Below are positions 50,033 through 59,153 of a stretch of DNA of 64,000 nucleotides, piece by piece. The notes below the pieces were generated by a model that was not told the origin of the DNA, made no database searches, and saw only the letters and a program-made list of their open reading frames with translations. Every line of letters begins with the position of its first letter. Within the stretch, counting starts at the first letter, position 1. The stretch spans positions 100,637 to 164,636 of the forward strand of contig JAGAMF010000008.1 of the NCBI GenBank assembly GCA_017624855.1, written 5' to 3'. Source of the DNA: Lachnospiraceae bacterium (GTDB taxonomy: Bacteria > Bacillota > Clostridia > Lachnospirales > Lachnospiraceae). A program made the position numbers and the translations under genes.

Positions 50033-50773
50033 TTACTGCATTCTCTGTCTTACAATTTCATAAGCAAGAACACCTGCTGCCACAGAGGCATTCAATGAAT
50101 CAATCTGTCCCTTCATAGGAATGGATGCAATCAGGTCACACTTTTCTTTTACCAGTCGGCCTACGCCTTCACCCTCGCTACCGATCACCAAACCTATAGG
50201 GCCTTTTAAATTCAAATCGTACATGACGGTACCTCCCATATCCGCACAAACAAACCACAAGCCCTCTTTCTTTAAATCTTCTATGGTTTTGGCAAGATTG
50301 GTTACCTTGGCAACCGGAAGATAATTCAAAGCCCCTGCCGATGTTCTTGCCACAGTGGCAGTTAAGCCTACCGCACGGTTCTTGGGAATAATTACACCAT
50401 GGGCTCCCGCAAGATGAGCCGTACGAATCATAGCTCCTAAGTTGTGGGGATCTTCAATGTTATCCAACAATAAGATAAACGGATCTTCCCCCTTATCTTT
50501 TGCTGCCTGCATAATATCATCCACTTCCGCGTAATCATAAGCTGCCGCATAAGCAATGACGCCCTGATGCTTACCGGTTTCAGACATCTGATCCAAGCGT
50601 TCTTTATTCACATAGCGAATAAGAGTATCCTGCTTTTTGGCTTCCCTTTTAATGCTTAACACAGGACCGTCCTGACAACCGTCCAACACAAATAATTTAT
50701 CTATGCACTTACCGGAACGGAAAGCTTCCATTACCGCGTTTCGTCCTTCTATCGTAAATTCATGATATCCCAT
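50033..50773 (-). CDS. rlmB: 23S rRNA (guanosine-2251-2'-O)-methyltransferase RlmB
   Basis: SPOUT methyltransferase, 246 residues: short N-terminal L30e-like substrate domain (FTIEGRNAVMEAFRSGKCIDKLFV), then the knotted domain with LLLDNIEDPHNLGAMIRTAHLAGAHGVIIPK, GLVIGSEGEGVGRLVKEKCD, and IPMKGQIDSLNASVAAGVLAYE, all three family motifs intact. It is in the cysE-cysS-mrnC-rlmB-sigH run. Confidence 0.95.
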   Translation of the reverse strand: MGYHEFTIEGRNAVMEAFRSGKCIDKLFVLDGCQDGPVLSIKREAKKQDTLIRYVNKERLDQMSETGKHQGVIAYAAAYDYAEVDDIMQAAKDKGEDPFILLLDNIEDPHNLGAMIRTAHLAGAHGVIIPKNRAVGLTATVARTSAGALNYLPVAKVTNLAKTIEDLKKEGLWFVCADMGGTVMYDLNLKGPIGLVIGSEGEGVGRLVKEKCDLIASIPMKGQIDSLNASVAAGVLAYEIVRQRMQ

Positions 50774-50848
50774 TTTATTATATCCAACTCACTTTCTTTT
50801 ACTTCGGCATTTTTAATATTATAAAAATAACATACCCTGCCATAACTT

Positions 50849-51274
50849 CTATCCGGGCAATGCCTTTTTCACCAGTTCCAGAATCCGTTCTTCCTTCCCC
50901 TGCAGGTACAAATAACCGATTAAGGCTTCAAAACCGGTAGCTTTATGATACTGACCGATTCCTGCATTTTTGGCATGAGATGCAGTCTTGGCATTACGGC
51001 CTCTGCGGTAAATATCCGCTTCTTCTTCCGTAAGATACTCTTTTAATGCCTCTGCCATCTTTGCCTGGGTCTCTGCTTTTACCAACTCGCTTTTATCTTT
51101 ATGTAAACCATTCACGCCACGGTTTCCTTCGCAGACCAAAAGTGTTCTTATGATTAAGTCATATACACAATCACCGATAAATGCAAGGGTCAGTGGGGAG
51201 TATGTTTTTATGTCCACTTCCTCAAGACCGAATTCTTCTTTTATTTTATCTAAAAACAGGTTTTCGTTATGCAC
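50849..51274 (-). CDS. mrnC: Mini-ribonuclease 3
   Basis: 23S rRNA maturation nuclease: an RNase III catalytic domain without the dsRNA-binding domain. 141 residues from a GTG at 51274 that overlaps the cysS stop by eight bases; the longer reading to 51394 would lie inside cysS and has no support. Motifs: LTLAFIGDCVYDLIIRT, KSELVKAETQAKMAEAL, YRRGRNAKTASHAKNAGIGQYHKATGFEALIGYLYLQGK. Confidence 0.9.
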   Translation of the reverse strand: MHNENLFLDKIKEEFGLEEVDIKTYSPLTLAFIGDCVYDLIIRTLLVCEGNRGVNGLHKDKSELVKAETQAKMAEALKEYLTEEEADIYRRGRNAKTASHAKNAGIGQYHKATGFEALIGYLYLQGKEERILELVKKALPG

Positions 51275-52676
51275 GTTTCCACTTAACCCCTTCTCTGGTA
51301 TCTTCCAGAACAATGCCCATTTCCAAAAGCTTATTGCGGATTTCATCCGCCTTGGCAAAATCCTTGGCCTTTCTTGCTGCCTGACGGTCTGCAATCATCT
51401 GCTCAATGTCCGCATCCAGAATCTCTGCCTTTTTCTCGGTAATGATGCCGCATACATCCGTCATGGTCTTAAACATACCTGTCAATTCATCCAGATATTC
51501 CTTGCTGCTGTCTTCACCCGCATTGGTATTCATAAACTTCACCAATTCAAAAATTGCAGAAATGGCATCCGCCGTATTGAAATCGTCTTCCATAGCGGCT
51601 TCGTATTTCTCCATAAAAGTTTTGGCAGTTGCAAGAAGTTCCTTCTCTGCGTCTGTCATAGCTTCACTCTTTGCATTATCAAGTAAGCCCTGCATTCTTT
51701 CTGCCGCATTTAAAATACGCTCCAGAGAGTTCTTAGCCGCTTCCATTAAGTCTGCGCTGAAATTCAACTGGCTTCTGTAATGAGCGGAAAGCATAAAGAA
51801 ACGAAGTACCTGTAAGTCATATTTCTCTGCAATATCACGAACGGTAAAGAAGTTACCCAACGACTTACTCATCTTCTTATTATCAATATTCAAAAATGCA
51901 TTGTGCATCCAGTAACGGGCAAAAGTTTTACCGTTTGCCGCCTCACTCTGATCAATTTCATTTTCATGGTGAGGAAATACCAAATCCTCTCCGCCGGCAT
52001 GAATATCAATTTCTTCGCCCAAGTATTTTTTACTCATAACGGAACATTCAATGTGCCATCCGGGACGACCGTTACACCAGGGTGAGCACCAATAAGGTTC
52101 GCCTTCTTTTTTCGGTTTCCAGAGAACGAAATCCAAGGGATCTTCTTTCTGATCTTCGCCCGTAACCAATAAAGAACGGTTACCGCCCTGCAAATCATCC
52201 AAATTCTTATGAGATAACTTACCGTATTCCTTAAAACTTCTGGTTTTAAAATAAACCGTACCGTCGCCACCTACATAAGCGTGGTTTTTGTTGATTAAGG
52301 TACCGATCATTTCAAGCATACCGTCAATTTCTTCCGTAGCCTTGGGATGTGTGGTAGCTTCTTTTACATTTAACGCCTTCATATCCTTCTTGCACTCTTC
52401 AATATAGCGCTCGGAAATCACGGAAGAATCCACACCCTCCGCATTGGCAGCCTTGATAATTTTATCATCCACATCCGTAAAATTGGATACATAATTTACT
52501 TCATAGCCTTTGTACTCCATATATCTTCTTACGGTATCAAATACAATCATGGGGCGGGCATTACCGATGTGAATCAAATTGTACACGGTAGGACCGCACA
52601 CATACATACGCACCTTGCCTTCTTCAATGGGTACAAATTCTTCTTTTCGTTTTGTCAATGTGTTGTAAATCTTCAT
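51267..52676 (-). CDS. cysS: Cysteinyl-tRNA synthetase
   Basis: Class I aminoacyl-tRNA synthetase, 469 residues. CGPTVYNLIHIGNARPMIVFDTVRRYM (HIGH region as HIGN, zinc Cys), CSPWCNGRPGWHIECS (zinc ligands), HAGGEDLVFPHHENEIDQSEA and KMSKSLGNFF (KMSKS loop). Second gene behind the Cys T-box, 60 bp after cysE and overlapping mrnC. Confidence 0.97.
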   Translation of the reverse strand: MKIYNTLTKRKEEFVPIEEGKVRMYVCGPTVYNLIHIGNARPMIVFDTVRRYMEYKGYEVNYVSNFTDVDDKIIKAANAEGVDSSVISERYIEECKKDMKALNVKEATTHPKATEEIDGMLEMIGTLINKNHAYVGGDGTVYFKTRSFKEYGKLSHKNLDDLQGGNRSLLVTGEDQKEDPLDFVLWKPKKEGEPYWCSPWCNGRPGWHIECSVMSKKYLGEEIDIHAGGEDLVFPHHENEIDQSEAANGKTFARYWMHNAFLNIDNKKMSKSLGNFFTVRDIAEKYDLQVLRFFMLSAHYRSQLNFSADLMEAAKNSLERILNAAERMQGLLDNAKSEAMTDAEKELLATAKTFMEKYEAAMEDDFNTADAISAIFELVKFMNTNAGEDSSKEYLDELTGMFKTMTDVCGIITEKKAEILDADIEQMIADRQAARKAKDFAKADEIRNKLLEMGIVLEDTREGVKWKRA

Positions 52677-52736
52677 GTTCTCATCTCCTGCTTCTCTGCT
52701 TTTATAAAAATATTTTTACTTACCTTAAAATTAATA

Positions 52737-53411
52737 TTATTCTGTAATCTTTTGCTTTAATTCCGCCAGCTCCTTCTCCATAACTTCCAGTTTTTCGAGA
52801 AGTCTTACATTGGCAGACTGTAAACGATTAATATCTTCTTTTACGGGATCGGGCAAATGTACTTGATCCATGGTATCTCTGGGAATCGCCACATTGTCCC
52901 GCTTTACGATTCGACCGGGCACACCCACTACCGTACAGTTGGGAGGTACTTCTTCCAGCACCACGCTGCCGGCACCGATTTTGGAATTCTCCCCTACGGT
53001 AAAGGAACCCAAAACCTTGGCTCCCGCACTAATCATTACATTATCGCATATGGTGGGGTGACGCTTACCATGTTCCTTACCGGTACCGCCCAAAGTAACC
53101 CCCTGATACAAGGTTACATTGTTACCGATAATGGTGGTCTCACCGATAATCACGCCGTTACCGTGGTCAATAAACAATCCCTCTCCAATGGTTGCGCCGG
53201 GATGAATTTCGATTCCGGTTTTTCTTGCCGCCCGCTGAGAGACATATCTTGCAAGAAAATACATTTTTCGGTTGTATAATTTATGTGCCAGACGGTAATG
53301 CAACATCACCTTAAAACTGGGATAGAGAAAAACCTCCATGGCGGAATGAATCGCCGGATCCCGTTCTCTGACTATGGCTATTTCATTTTTTACCCGTTTA
53401 AAAAATCCCAT
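52737..53411 (-). CDS. cysE: Serine O-acetyltransferase
   Basis: First step of cysteine synthesis: Ser plus acetyl-CoA to O-acetylserine. 224 residues. N-terminal helical part (IAIVRERDPAIHSAMEVFLYPSFKVMLHYRLAHKLY), then a left-handed beta-helix with hexapeptide repeats (EIHPGATIGEGLFIDHGNGVIIGETTIIGNNVTLYQGVTLGG, KRHPTICDNVMISAGAKVLG, KIGAGSVVLEEVPPNCTVVGVPGRIV) and a coiled-coil tail. It is the first gene after the T-box, with the terminator 27 bp before its start. Confidence 0.96.
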   Translation of the reverse strand: MGFFKRVKNEIAIVRERDPAIHSAMEVFLYPSFKVMLHYRLAHKLYNRKMYFLARYVSQRAARKTGIEIHPGATIGEGLFIDHGNGVIIGETTIIGNNVTLYQGVTLGGTGKEHGKRHPTICDNVMISAGAKVLGSFTVGENSKIGAGSVVLEEVPPNCTVVGVPGRIVKRDNVAIPRDTMDQVHLPDPVKEDINRLQSANVRLLEKLEVMEKELAELKQKITE

Positions 53412-53437
53412 ACAACATCCTACTTTAAAATAATAAA

Positions 53438-53682
53438 AACCCGTCTCAAAAAGAGACGAGTTTATCGCTGTTCCACTCTTAATGATGAAGACGCTTCTTC
53501 TTAGCCTTCTTCATGCCGCGTATAACGTACGCCCCGGATACGGATACTTCATTCCCCGCATCGGCTCCCGGATGCACTTCCGTCAAATCCTTACGCAAAA
53601 GCGGCTTTCAGCCGATGACCGCTTCTCTCTGTTGCCTTCCTCTGACATACTCTTTCCGTTCGTAGCCGTTCAAATATATTCC
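53438..53682 (-). promoter_or_regulatory. Cysteine T-box leader (specifier TGC) of cysE-cysS
   Basis: Transcribed minus-strand leader of about 245 nt. Stem I elements AGAGAG, GGCTGAAAGCC and the specifier region GAAG-TGC-A (53574-53576) followed by a GGGAGC-type bulge indicate tRNA-Cys. The T-box itself is GAGTGGAACAGCG at 53466-53478, a variant of the usual GGGTGGNACCGCG. It is followed by the terminator AACTCGTCTC / GAGACGGGTT (53438-53462) with a T-run. Uncharged tRNA-Cys should bind and open the operon. The acceptor-pairing bases differ from the common TGGN, so details of pairing need a fold. Confidence 0.85.
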
Positions 53683-53688
53683 TCTTAT

Positions 53689-53717
53689 AAAATATGCGTT
53701 TTTTGATTTTTTGTCAA
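53689..53717 (-). promoter_or_regulatory. Promoter of the cysE-cysS-mrnC-rlmB-sigH-ddh run
   Basis: TTGACA (53712-53717), 17 bp, TATTTT (53689-53694) on the minus strand, just upstream of the T-box leader. Confidence 0.6.
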
Positions 53718-53764
53718 TAAAAAACAACAACGAAAATACTGTTTTTTTATGGTAAAATCACCAC

Positions 53765-54892
53765 TTATACAATTTCATTGATAAAAACTCTGCCCCACGG
53801 AACAATGTTAGAAAGGGACATTTGGATTTTTTCGGCATTTTTATCATTCAATCTTTTAAAACACTCCTGAGAAATTCTTCCGAAACCGAATTGTGTCAAA
53901 TCTTCCGCCGTAATTACGCAGTCAAGCTCGCCTGTAAATTTCGCTTCCGGAATTTTTTCACAGCACAAAGTATTTCTGCCAGCCTTGGTAAAAGCATGAT
54001 ATACACCCTTATTCCCCGAAAGCAACTCATCTTCTACCTTAAAATACAACTCCACCGGCCCTTTGCTTCCAAGCCCTTTTAAAAAGCATTCCGGCCGAAT
54101 TACCCTGGCCATGATGGCCGGTTTACATTCTTCTGCGGTCACAAGGTTTAGCTTGCGGGCATCCTCATCCAGAATCACTTCCTGTAATCCCGGCTTGCCG
54201 TTTTCATGCACATAAGATAAAAGACCTTTTATCTCACCGTCCTGCTCCAACACAAAAAGATTTCCGTTTTGCGCCCGAAGTTCTTCCTGCATCTGCTTAT
54301 AATAATGAGTGCTGCGAAGCATGTAACAATCCGCCTGTTTTTTTAATACGGATTCCGCAAAATCCGCAACTTTTACATAATCACAATTTTTACCGCAACG
54401 CAATTGCCAATTACCGCTGTTTTTAATTACCAGATGAAAAGATGCATTGTTTGCCGCTGCTGCATCCAAATACCGCAGAGGTAAAATGTTTTCGTTTATT
54501 TTCCACACGGGTTTATCATAGATATAAGAAAATCCGAAAGGAGAATAATACGCAGGATTTGCAGGCATCAAAAAAGTAAAGGGCTGATGCTCCTCCCACA
54601 TAAACTGTAAGGATTCTTTTAACAGTTCTGCCATAAGTCCCTGTCTACGGTACTTCTCATCCGTAGCCACACCCACAATATAACACACCGGCTCCAACTT
54701 ACCGGTCAGATACGGTGTCAAATGCAACATACTGACAGGCGTATCTCCCGCCTCCCTTGTAAAAACAAGATTTTGTTCTGCTTTATAGGTAAAATAGTAA
54801 TCCGTAAATTCTTTGCTGTCCTCTGTAAAAACCGTTTCCCACAAAGGACGAATTCTATGAACTTCTTTCTCCGCAAGAAACTTTTTTTCCAT
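53765..54892 (-). CDS. Eis-like GNAT acetyltransferase
   Basis: 375 residues. N-terminal GNAT domain with VCYIVGVATDEKYRRQGLMAELLKESLQFM (acetyl-CoA motif) and LMPANPAYYSPFGFSYIYDKP; a central second GNAT-like part; and a C-terminal sterol-carrier-like domain ending LTQFGFGRISQECFKRLN. This three-part layout is that of the Eis/enhanced intracellular survival family, which acetylates amines. The substrate here is unknown. It is the last gene of the run from the acyltransferase at 60 kb, or separately transcribed. Confidence 0.82.
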   Translation of the reverse strand: MEKKFLAEKEVHRIRPLWETVFTEDSKEFTDYYFTYKAEQNLVFTREAGDTPVSMLHLTPYLTGKLEPVCYIVGVATDEKYRRQGLMAELLKESLQFMWEEHQPFTFLMPANPAYYSPFGFSYIYDKPVWKINENILPLRYLDAAAANNASFHLVIKNSGNWQLRCGKNCDYVKVADFAESVLKKQADCYMLRSTHYYKQMQEELRAQNGNLFVLEQDGEIKGLLSYVHENGKPGLQEVILDEDARKLNLVTAEECKPAIMARVIRPECFLKGLGSKGPVELYFKVEDELLSGNKGVYHAFTKAGRNTLCCEKIPEAKFTGELDCVITAEDLTQFGFGRISQECFKRLNDKNAEKIQMSLSNIVPWGRVFINEIV

Positions 54893-54955
54893 GTCGGCTC
54901 CTTTTATCTGTGCATTATGTCAACCTATTTATTTAAACTTATGATTTACATAAAA

Positions 54956-55489
54956 TTACTTCTTGCTACATCCGCCGCAGCTGTCACAATTACCGTAAGT
55001 AACACCGGGCATCTGTTCCGGCGTAGTCAAAAGACAAATTGCCTGCGAACTGATTCCTTCCTTGCTGCCGGTAAAGCCTAAGCCTTCTTCCGTGGTAGCT
55101 TTTACATTGATTTGAGAAATATCAATACCGAGCACTTCTGCAATATTCGCTCTCATGGTATCAATGTAAGGACGCATCTTGGGTGCCTGTGCAATAATGG
55201 TTGCATCAATATTCTCAATAATATAAAGATTTTCATCCAGGATTTCTTTTACTCTTGCCATCAGCTTCATACTGTCAGCACCTTTGTATTCTTCTGCCGT
55301 ATCGGGAAAATGCTTACCGATATCGCCCAAAGCGGCTGCGCCAAGCAAAGCATCCATAATGGCATGAACCAAAACATCCGCATCGGAATGACCGAGTAGC
55401 CCCTTTTCATGAGGGATATTCACGCCTCCGATGATTAAATCTCTGCCTTCCACCAAACGGTGCACATCATAACCCATTCCTATTCTCAT
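54956..55489 (-). CDS. ispF: 2-C-methyl-D-erythritol 2,4-cyclodiphosphate synthase with Cys-rich C terminus
   Basis: MEP-pathway isoprenoid enzyme, 177 residues from the ATG at 55489 (AGGAGGAG upstream; the reading to 55546 is leader). [63 protein letters not shown] contains the zinc ligands (DVH and the later His) and [24 protein letters not shown] the C-terminal motif. After the usual end (about 158) it continues with [17 protein letters not shown], three Cys in seven residues, an extra segment not normal for IspF. Confidence 0.94.
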   Translation of the reverse strand: MRIGMGYDVHRLVEGRDLIIGGVNIPHEKGLLGHSDADVLVHAIMDALLGAAALGDIGKHFPDTAEEYKGADSMKLMARVKEILDENLYIIENIDATIIAQAPKMRPYIDTMRANIAEVLGIDISQINVKATTEEGLGFTGSKEGISSQAICLLTTPEQMPGVTYGNCDSCGGCSKK

Positions 55490-55572
55490 TTTTTCTCCTC
55501 CTGTATTATCCATATCATCTATCGGTTTCTCTGCATGTTCTGTCATATCTTACATACAACGCAAAACACCGG

Positions 55573-56283
55573 TTATACACCCGCAATATCACGAATCACT
55601 TCTCCCGCAATCATAAGTCCTGCAACGGAAGGCACAAAAGCAATAGAGCCGGGCGTTGCCCGTCTTCCTTCCTGCGGTGTAACCTCTGTCCGAGGTTTTA
55701 ACGCCTCTTCTTTCGAATAAAGAACTTTTAGCTTTTTAATACCTCTTTGTTTTAATTCTCGACGCATTACCTTCGCCAAAGGACATACGGAAGTTTTAGA
55801 AATATCCGTAATCTCAAACGCACCGGGATTTAATTTATTTCCTGCTCCCATGCAACTGATGATGGGTACTCCTGCCACTTCTGCCGCCTGTACCAGTGCA
55901 AGCTTGGCCGTTACCGTATCCACCGCGTCTACCACATAATCATACTGCGTAAAATCAAACTCTGACGCCGTATCCGGCAAGAAAAAGCATCTCCGCTCCT
56001 CCACCTTGATTTCAGGATTGATCTCCAACGCACGCTCTTTCATCACTTCGGTTTTATATCGTCCGACAGTTTTGGTTGTGGCAATAATCTGCCGGTTAAT
56101 ATTACTCTCCGCCACAATATCGCTATCCACCAGGGTAAGCTTGCCAATACCGCTTCTAACCAACGCTTCCGCCGTATATCCGCCCACTCCGCCGACACCA
56201 AACACCGCCACATGAGAAGCTTTTAATTTTTCCATTGCATCCGAACCCAATAACATTTCGGTTCTTTGAAATTTTTCGCTCAT
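55573..56283 (-). CDS. tcdA: tRNA threonylcarbamoyladenosine dehydratase (TcdA/ThiF family)
   Basis: E1-like ATP-dependent enzyme that cyclises t6A37 in tRNA. 236 residues: VAVFGVGGVGGYTAEALVRSGIGKLTLVDSDIVAESNINRQI, DAVDTVTAKLALVQAA, ISCMGAGNKLNPGAFEI, SICPLAKVMRRELKQRG-like (SVCPLAKVMR), LYSKEE. Positions fit TcdA rather than MoeB/ThiF. A GTTTACATAA box lies at 56306-56315. About 60-bp gaps separate it from cysK and ispF. Confidence 0.9.
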   Translation of the reverse strand: MSEKFQRTEMLLGSDAMEKLKASHVAVFGVGGVGGYTAEALVRSGIGKLTLVDSDIVAESNINRQIIATTKTVGRYKTEVMKERALEINPEIKVEERRCFFLPDTASEFDFTQYDYVVDAVDTVTAKLALVQAAEVAGVPIISCMGAGNKLNPGAFEITDISKTSVCPLAKVMRRELKQRGIKKLKVLYSKEEALKPRTEVTPQEGRRATPGSIAFVPSVAGLMIAGEVIRDIAGV

Positions 56284-56346
56284 GGATTACCTCATATATA
56301 ATTTAGTTTACATAATTTATTTTTATGGTAAACTTCTTATCTTGTC

Positions 56347-57285
56347 TTATTTCTGCGAAAACATAGGGGTAGACAGGTAACGATCCCCGGAATCCGGCAA
56401 TAATGCTACGATGACTTTCCCCGCATTTTCTTCTCTGCTCGCAAGGATACCTGCCGCTTTCAACGCCGCTCCCGAAGAAATGCCCACAAGCACCCCTTCC
56501 GTAACCGCAAGTCTTCTGCCTTCCGCAAAAGCATCTTCATTCTCTATACAAATGATTTCATCATAAATTTCAGTATTTAACAATTCCGGAACAAAATTGG
56601 CTCCGATGCCCTGTAACTGATGAGCCCCTGCTTTTCCCTGAGATAAAAGAGGGCTACCCGCAGGCTCTACAGCCACGATTTTAACATTGGGATTCTTGGA
56701 TTTCAAATACTCACCCACACCGGTAATGGTTCCTCCCGTACCTACGCCTGCCACAAAAATATCCACCTTGCCTTCCGTTTGCTCCCAAATTTCCGGTCCT
56801 GTAGTCTTTCTATGAGCCTGTGCATTGGCTTGATTCTCAAACTGGCCGAGAATTACCGCTCCCGGGATACTGTCTCTTAATTCCTCTGCCTTGGCAACCG
56901 CGCCTGCCATTCCCTTGGCACCTTCTGTCAGCACAAGTTCCGCACCGTAAGCTGCCAATAAGCTTCTGCGCTCCATACTCATGGTATCCGGCAATGTTAA
57001 AACGGTTTTATATCCTTTGATGGCCGCCACCGCAGCCAATCCAATCCCCGTATTACCGCTGGTGGGCTCAATAATGGTAGCTCCCGGCTTTAAAATTCCT
57101 TTTGCCTCGGCATCCTCAATCATGGAAAGTGCCGCTCTGTCTTTGGTACTTCCCGCCGGATTTAAATATTCCAGTTTTGCAAGCAGCTTAACATTTTCAA
57201 TGCCTGCTGCCTTACTATAACGCTCCACTTCCATTAAGGGCGTATTTCCAATCAACTCAATTGCACTTTTTACAATTTTTTTCAT
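56347..57285 (-). CDS. cysK: Cysteine synthase A (O-acetylserine sulfhydrylase)
   Basis: PLP enzyme of 312 residues joining O-acetylserine and sulfide. IELIGNTPLMEVERY, PLP Lys in NPAGSTKDRAALSMI, EPTSGNTGIGLAAVAAIKGY, the phosphate loop GVGTGGTITGVGEYLK, and EGVLVGISSGAAL. It completes cysteine synthesis with CysE, 3 kb downstream in the same orientation, and lies next to mnmA, a user of cysteine sulfur. Confidence 0.95.
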   Translation of the reverse strand: MKKIVKSAIELIGNTPLMEVERYSKAAGIENVKLLAKLEYLNPAGSTKDRAALSMIEDAEAKGILKPGATIIEPTSGNTGIGLAAVAAIKGYKTVLTLPDTMSMERRSLLAAYGAELVLTEGAKGMAGAVAKAEELRDSIPGAVILGQFENQANAQAHRKTTGPEIWEQTEGKVDIFVAGVGTGGTITGVGEYLKSKNPNVKIVAVEPAGSPLLSQGKAGAHQLQGIGANFVPELLNTEIYDEIICIENEDAFAEGRRLAVTEGVLVGISSGAALKAAGILASREENAGKVIVALLPDSGDRYLSTPMFSQK

Positions 57286-57342
57286 AACACCTGACTCCCG
57301 AAAATATATTATATTCTTTTAACTCTGTTCATCTTAAGTGTT

Positions 57343-58425
57343 TTACAGTATCGTTCCGCCGCCCAAAACCACATCATCTTCATAAAAGACCACAGCCTGG
57401 CCGGCCGTAATTCCTCTTTGCGGTTCCGTAAAAGTAACTCTTACCTTATCTTTTCCAAGAATTTCCACACTTGCATCGGCTTCCTTTTGTTTATAACGGA
57501 CTTTCGCCTTACACTTTACAACTTCGCCTTCTTTCGGTGCAATAATCCAGTTTACATCTCCGGCTTCCAAAGTATCGGAAAAAAGCTCCTCATTCCTACA
57601 CAGCACCACTTCATTGGTATCCATACGCTTTTCATACACATACATAGGCTCCTGCAATGCCAGCCCCAAGCCTTTACGCTGTCCGATGGTGTATCGAATC
57701 ATACCTTTGTGACGCCCAAGAACCTTACCTTCCCGATTCACAAAATTGCCTTCCTCAAAGGTCTGTCCCGTGTATTTCTCAATAAAAGAAGCATAATCTC
57801 CGTCCGGCACGAAACAGATGTCCTGGCTGTCTTTTTTACCGGCATTAAACAAGCCCAATTCCTCTGCAATTCCACGAATTTCGTCCTTACTGTATTCCCC
57901 CAACGGGAAATAACAATGTGCCAACTGCTCTTTGGTTAAGTTATATAAAACATAACTCTGATCCTTGGATTCATCCAATCCTTTTTTCAGCACATACTGT
58001 CCTCTTTTTTCATCATATGCCACCCGAACATAATGACCGGTCACCACGCAGTCACAGCCTTCTTCTCGCATTTTATCCATCAATCGGCCAAACTTCATAT
58101 AGCGGTTGCATTCCACGCAGGGATTGGGCGTGCCGCCTTCAATATAAGTATTGATAAAACGACAAATTACCTCATTTTTAAAATCTTCACGATAGTCGTA
58201 CGCGCAAAAAGGAATTCCCAAATGATTCGCCACTGCCTCGGCGTCCCGTACAGCACTGCTGCTTCCGCAAACAGGTTCTTCCTCATTTTCCTTATTTACT
58301 TCTCCTTCATATAAGCGCATGGTGGCTCCCACACAGTCATAGCCTCTCTGTTGCATCAGATGTACCGCAACGGAAGAATCCACACCACCGCTCATGGCGA
58401 TTAACGCTCTTTTTTTATCACTCAT
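57343..58425 (-). CDS. mnmA: tRNA-specific 2-thiouridylase
   Basis: Thiolates U34 in tRNA-Lys, -Glu and -Gln. 360 residues: PP-loop ALIAMSGGVDSSVAVHLM, first catalytic Cys in TPNPCVECNRYMKFG, second in SQDICFVPDGDY, then GMIRYTIGQRKGLGLA and a C-terminal barrel. It starts 11 bp after the DUF6320-like gene and precedes cysK. Confidence 0.96.
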   Translation of the reverse strand: MSDKKRALIAMSGGVDSSVAVHLMQQRGYDCVGATMRLYEGEVNKENEEEPVCGSSSAVRDAEAVANHLGIPFCAYDYREDFKNEVICRFINTYIEGGTPNPCVECNRYMKFGRLMDKMREEGCDCVVTGHYVRVAYDEKRGQYVLKKGLDESKDQSYVLYNLTKEQLAHCYFPLGEYSKDEIRGIAEELGLFNAGKKDSQDICFVPDGDYASFIEKYTGQTFEEGNFVNREGKVLGRHKGMIRYTIGQRKGLGLALQEPMYVYEKRMDTNEVVLCRNEELFSDTLEAGDVNWIIAPKEGEVVKCKAKVRYKQKEADASVEILGKDKVRVTFTEPQRGITAGQAVVFYEDDVVLGGGTIL

Positions 58426-58435
58426 AAAAATATCC

Positions 58436-59149
58436 TTAATAATTCATGTATAATCTGCGACTCATTTCTTCCCTAAGCTTGGGTCTTGCCGCAATAATCA
58501 ATAAAAGAACCGCTATGGCAAGCAATAAAGGCGCACAGCAAAGGGACCAAATCAAATAAACTTTTCCAACAATAAAAACATCCAAAAGAAGTTCAACCAG
58601 AATCAACAACAAACAAACAAATAAAAGACTGGCGCCTCCTGCCCGGAAATAATTTCTTCTTTTTTTACGAAGAAAAATAACCATACACCAAACATATATT
58701 GAAGACAACAAATGCAACGGCAGATAAAATTCGTAGTACCACAGTTCTCCGTCCGTCATTAACGCAATCATGTAAATATATAATGCTATGGCAACAAGAT
58801 CAATCATAGTAGCAATATAAGGTGATTTTATTTTAACCAAAACCGGTAAAACAAAGCATACCAACAACCCGAAGGCACCAATGGCATACAAAGACCAACT
58901 GATACTAAACGAAATCAAAAAATCGCAAAGTGTCTGCACCAACACTCCGATTCCAATAATGGACAATATAATCTGCACAAGATATTTTACATTGATTTTA
59001 CGAACGGAATAATCCTCAAAACGAGGAGAATAGGCTCCTTCTTTTTTATCTTGTCCCGTTTCATTGGGATTTATAACCACTGTATTACACAGGGGACATT
59101 TCTCTTCCGATGCGGCAAGCTTCACACCGCAATTCACGCAATATGACAT
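58436..59149 (-). CDS. DUF6320-like zinc-ribbon membrane protein
   Basis: 237 residues from the ATG at 59149 (GGAG seven bases upstream). An N-terminal zinc ribbon MSYCVNCGVKLAASEEKCPLCNT (CxxC...CPLC) precedes six hydrophobic helices (VQIILSIIGIGVLVQTLCDF, LYAIGAFGLLVCFVLPVLV, IATMIDLVAIALYIYMIALM, HLLSSIYVWCMVIF, GASLLFVCLLLILVELLLDVF, ALLLAIAVLLLIIAA). It follows the acyltransferase gene, the pairing known for DUF6320 proteins. Function unknown. Confidence 0.75.
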   Translation of the reverse strand: MSYCVNCGVKLAASEEKCPLCNTVVINPNETGQDKKEGAYSPRFEDYSVRKINVKYLVQIILSIIGIGVLVQTLCDFLISFSISWSLYAIGAFGLLVCFVLPVLVKIKSPYIATMIDLVAIALYIYMIALMTDGELWYYEFYLPLHLLSSIYVWCMVIFLRKKRRNYFRAGGASLLFVCLLLILVELLLDVFIVGKVYLIWSLCCAPLLLAIAVLLLIIAARPKLREEMSRRLYMNY

Positions 59150-59153
59150 GATG

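Noticed and set aside
51275-51394. Upstream extension of mrnC
   Set aside because: The 40 extra codons lie inside cysS in another frame, lack an RBS, and are not needed for the RNase III-like fold.
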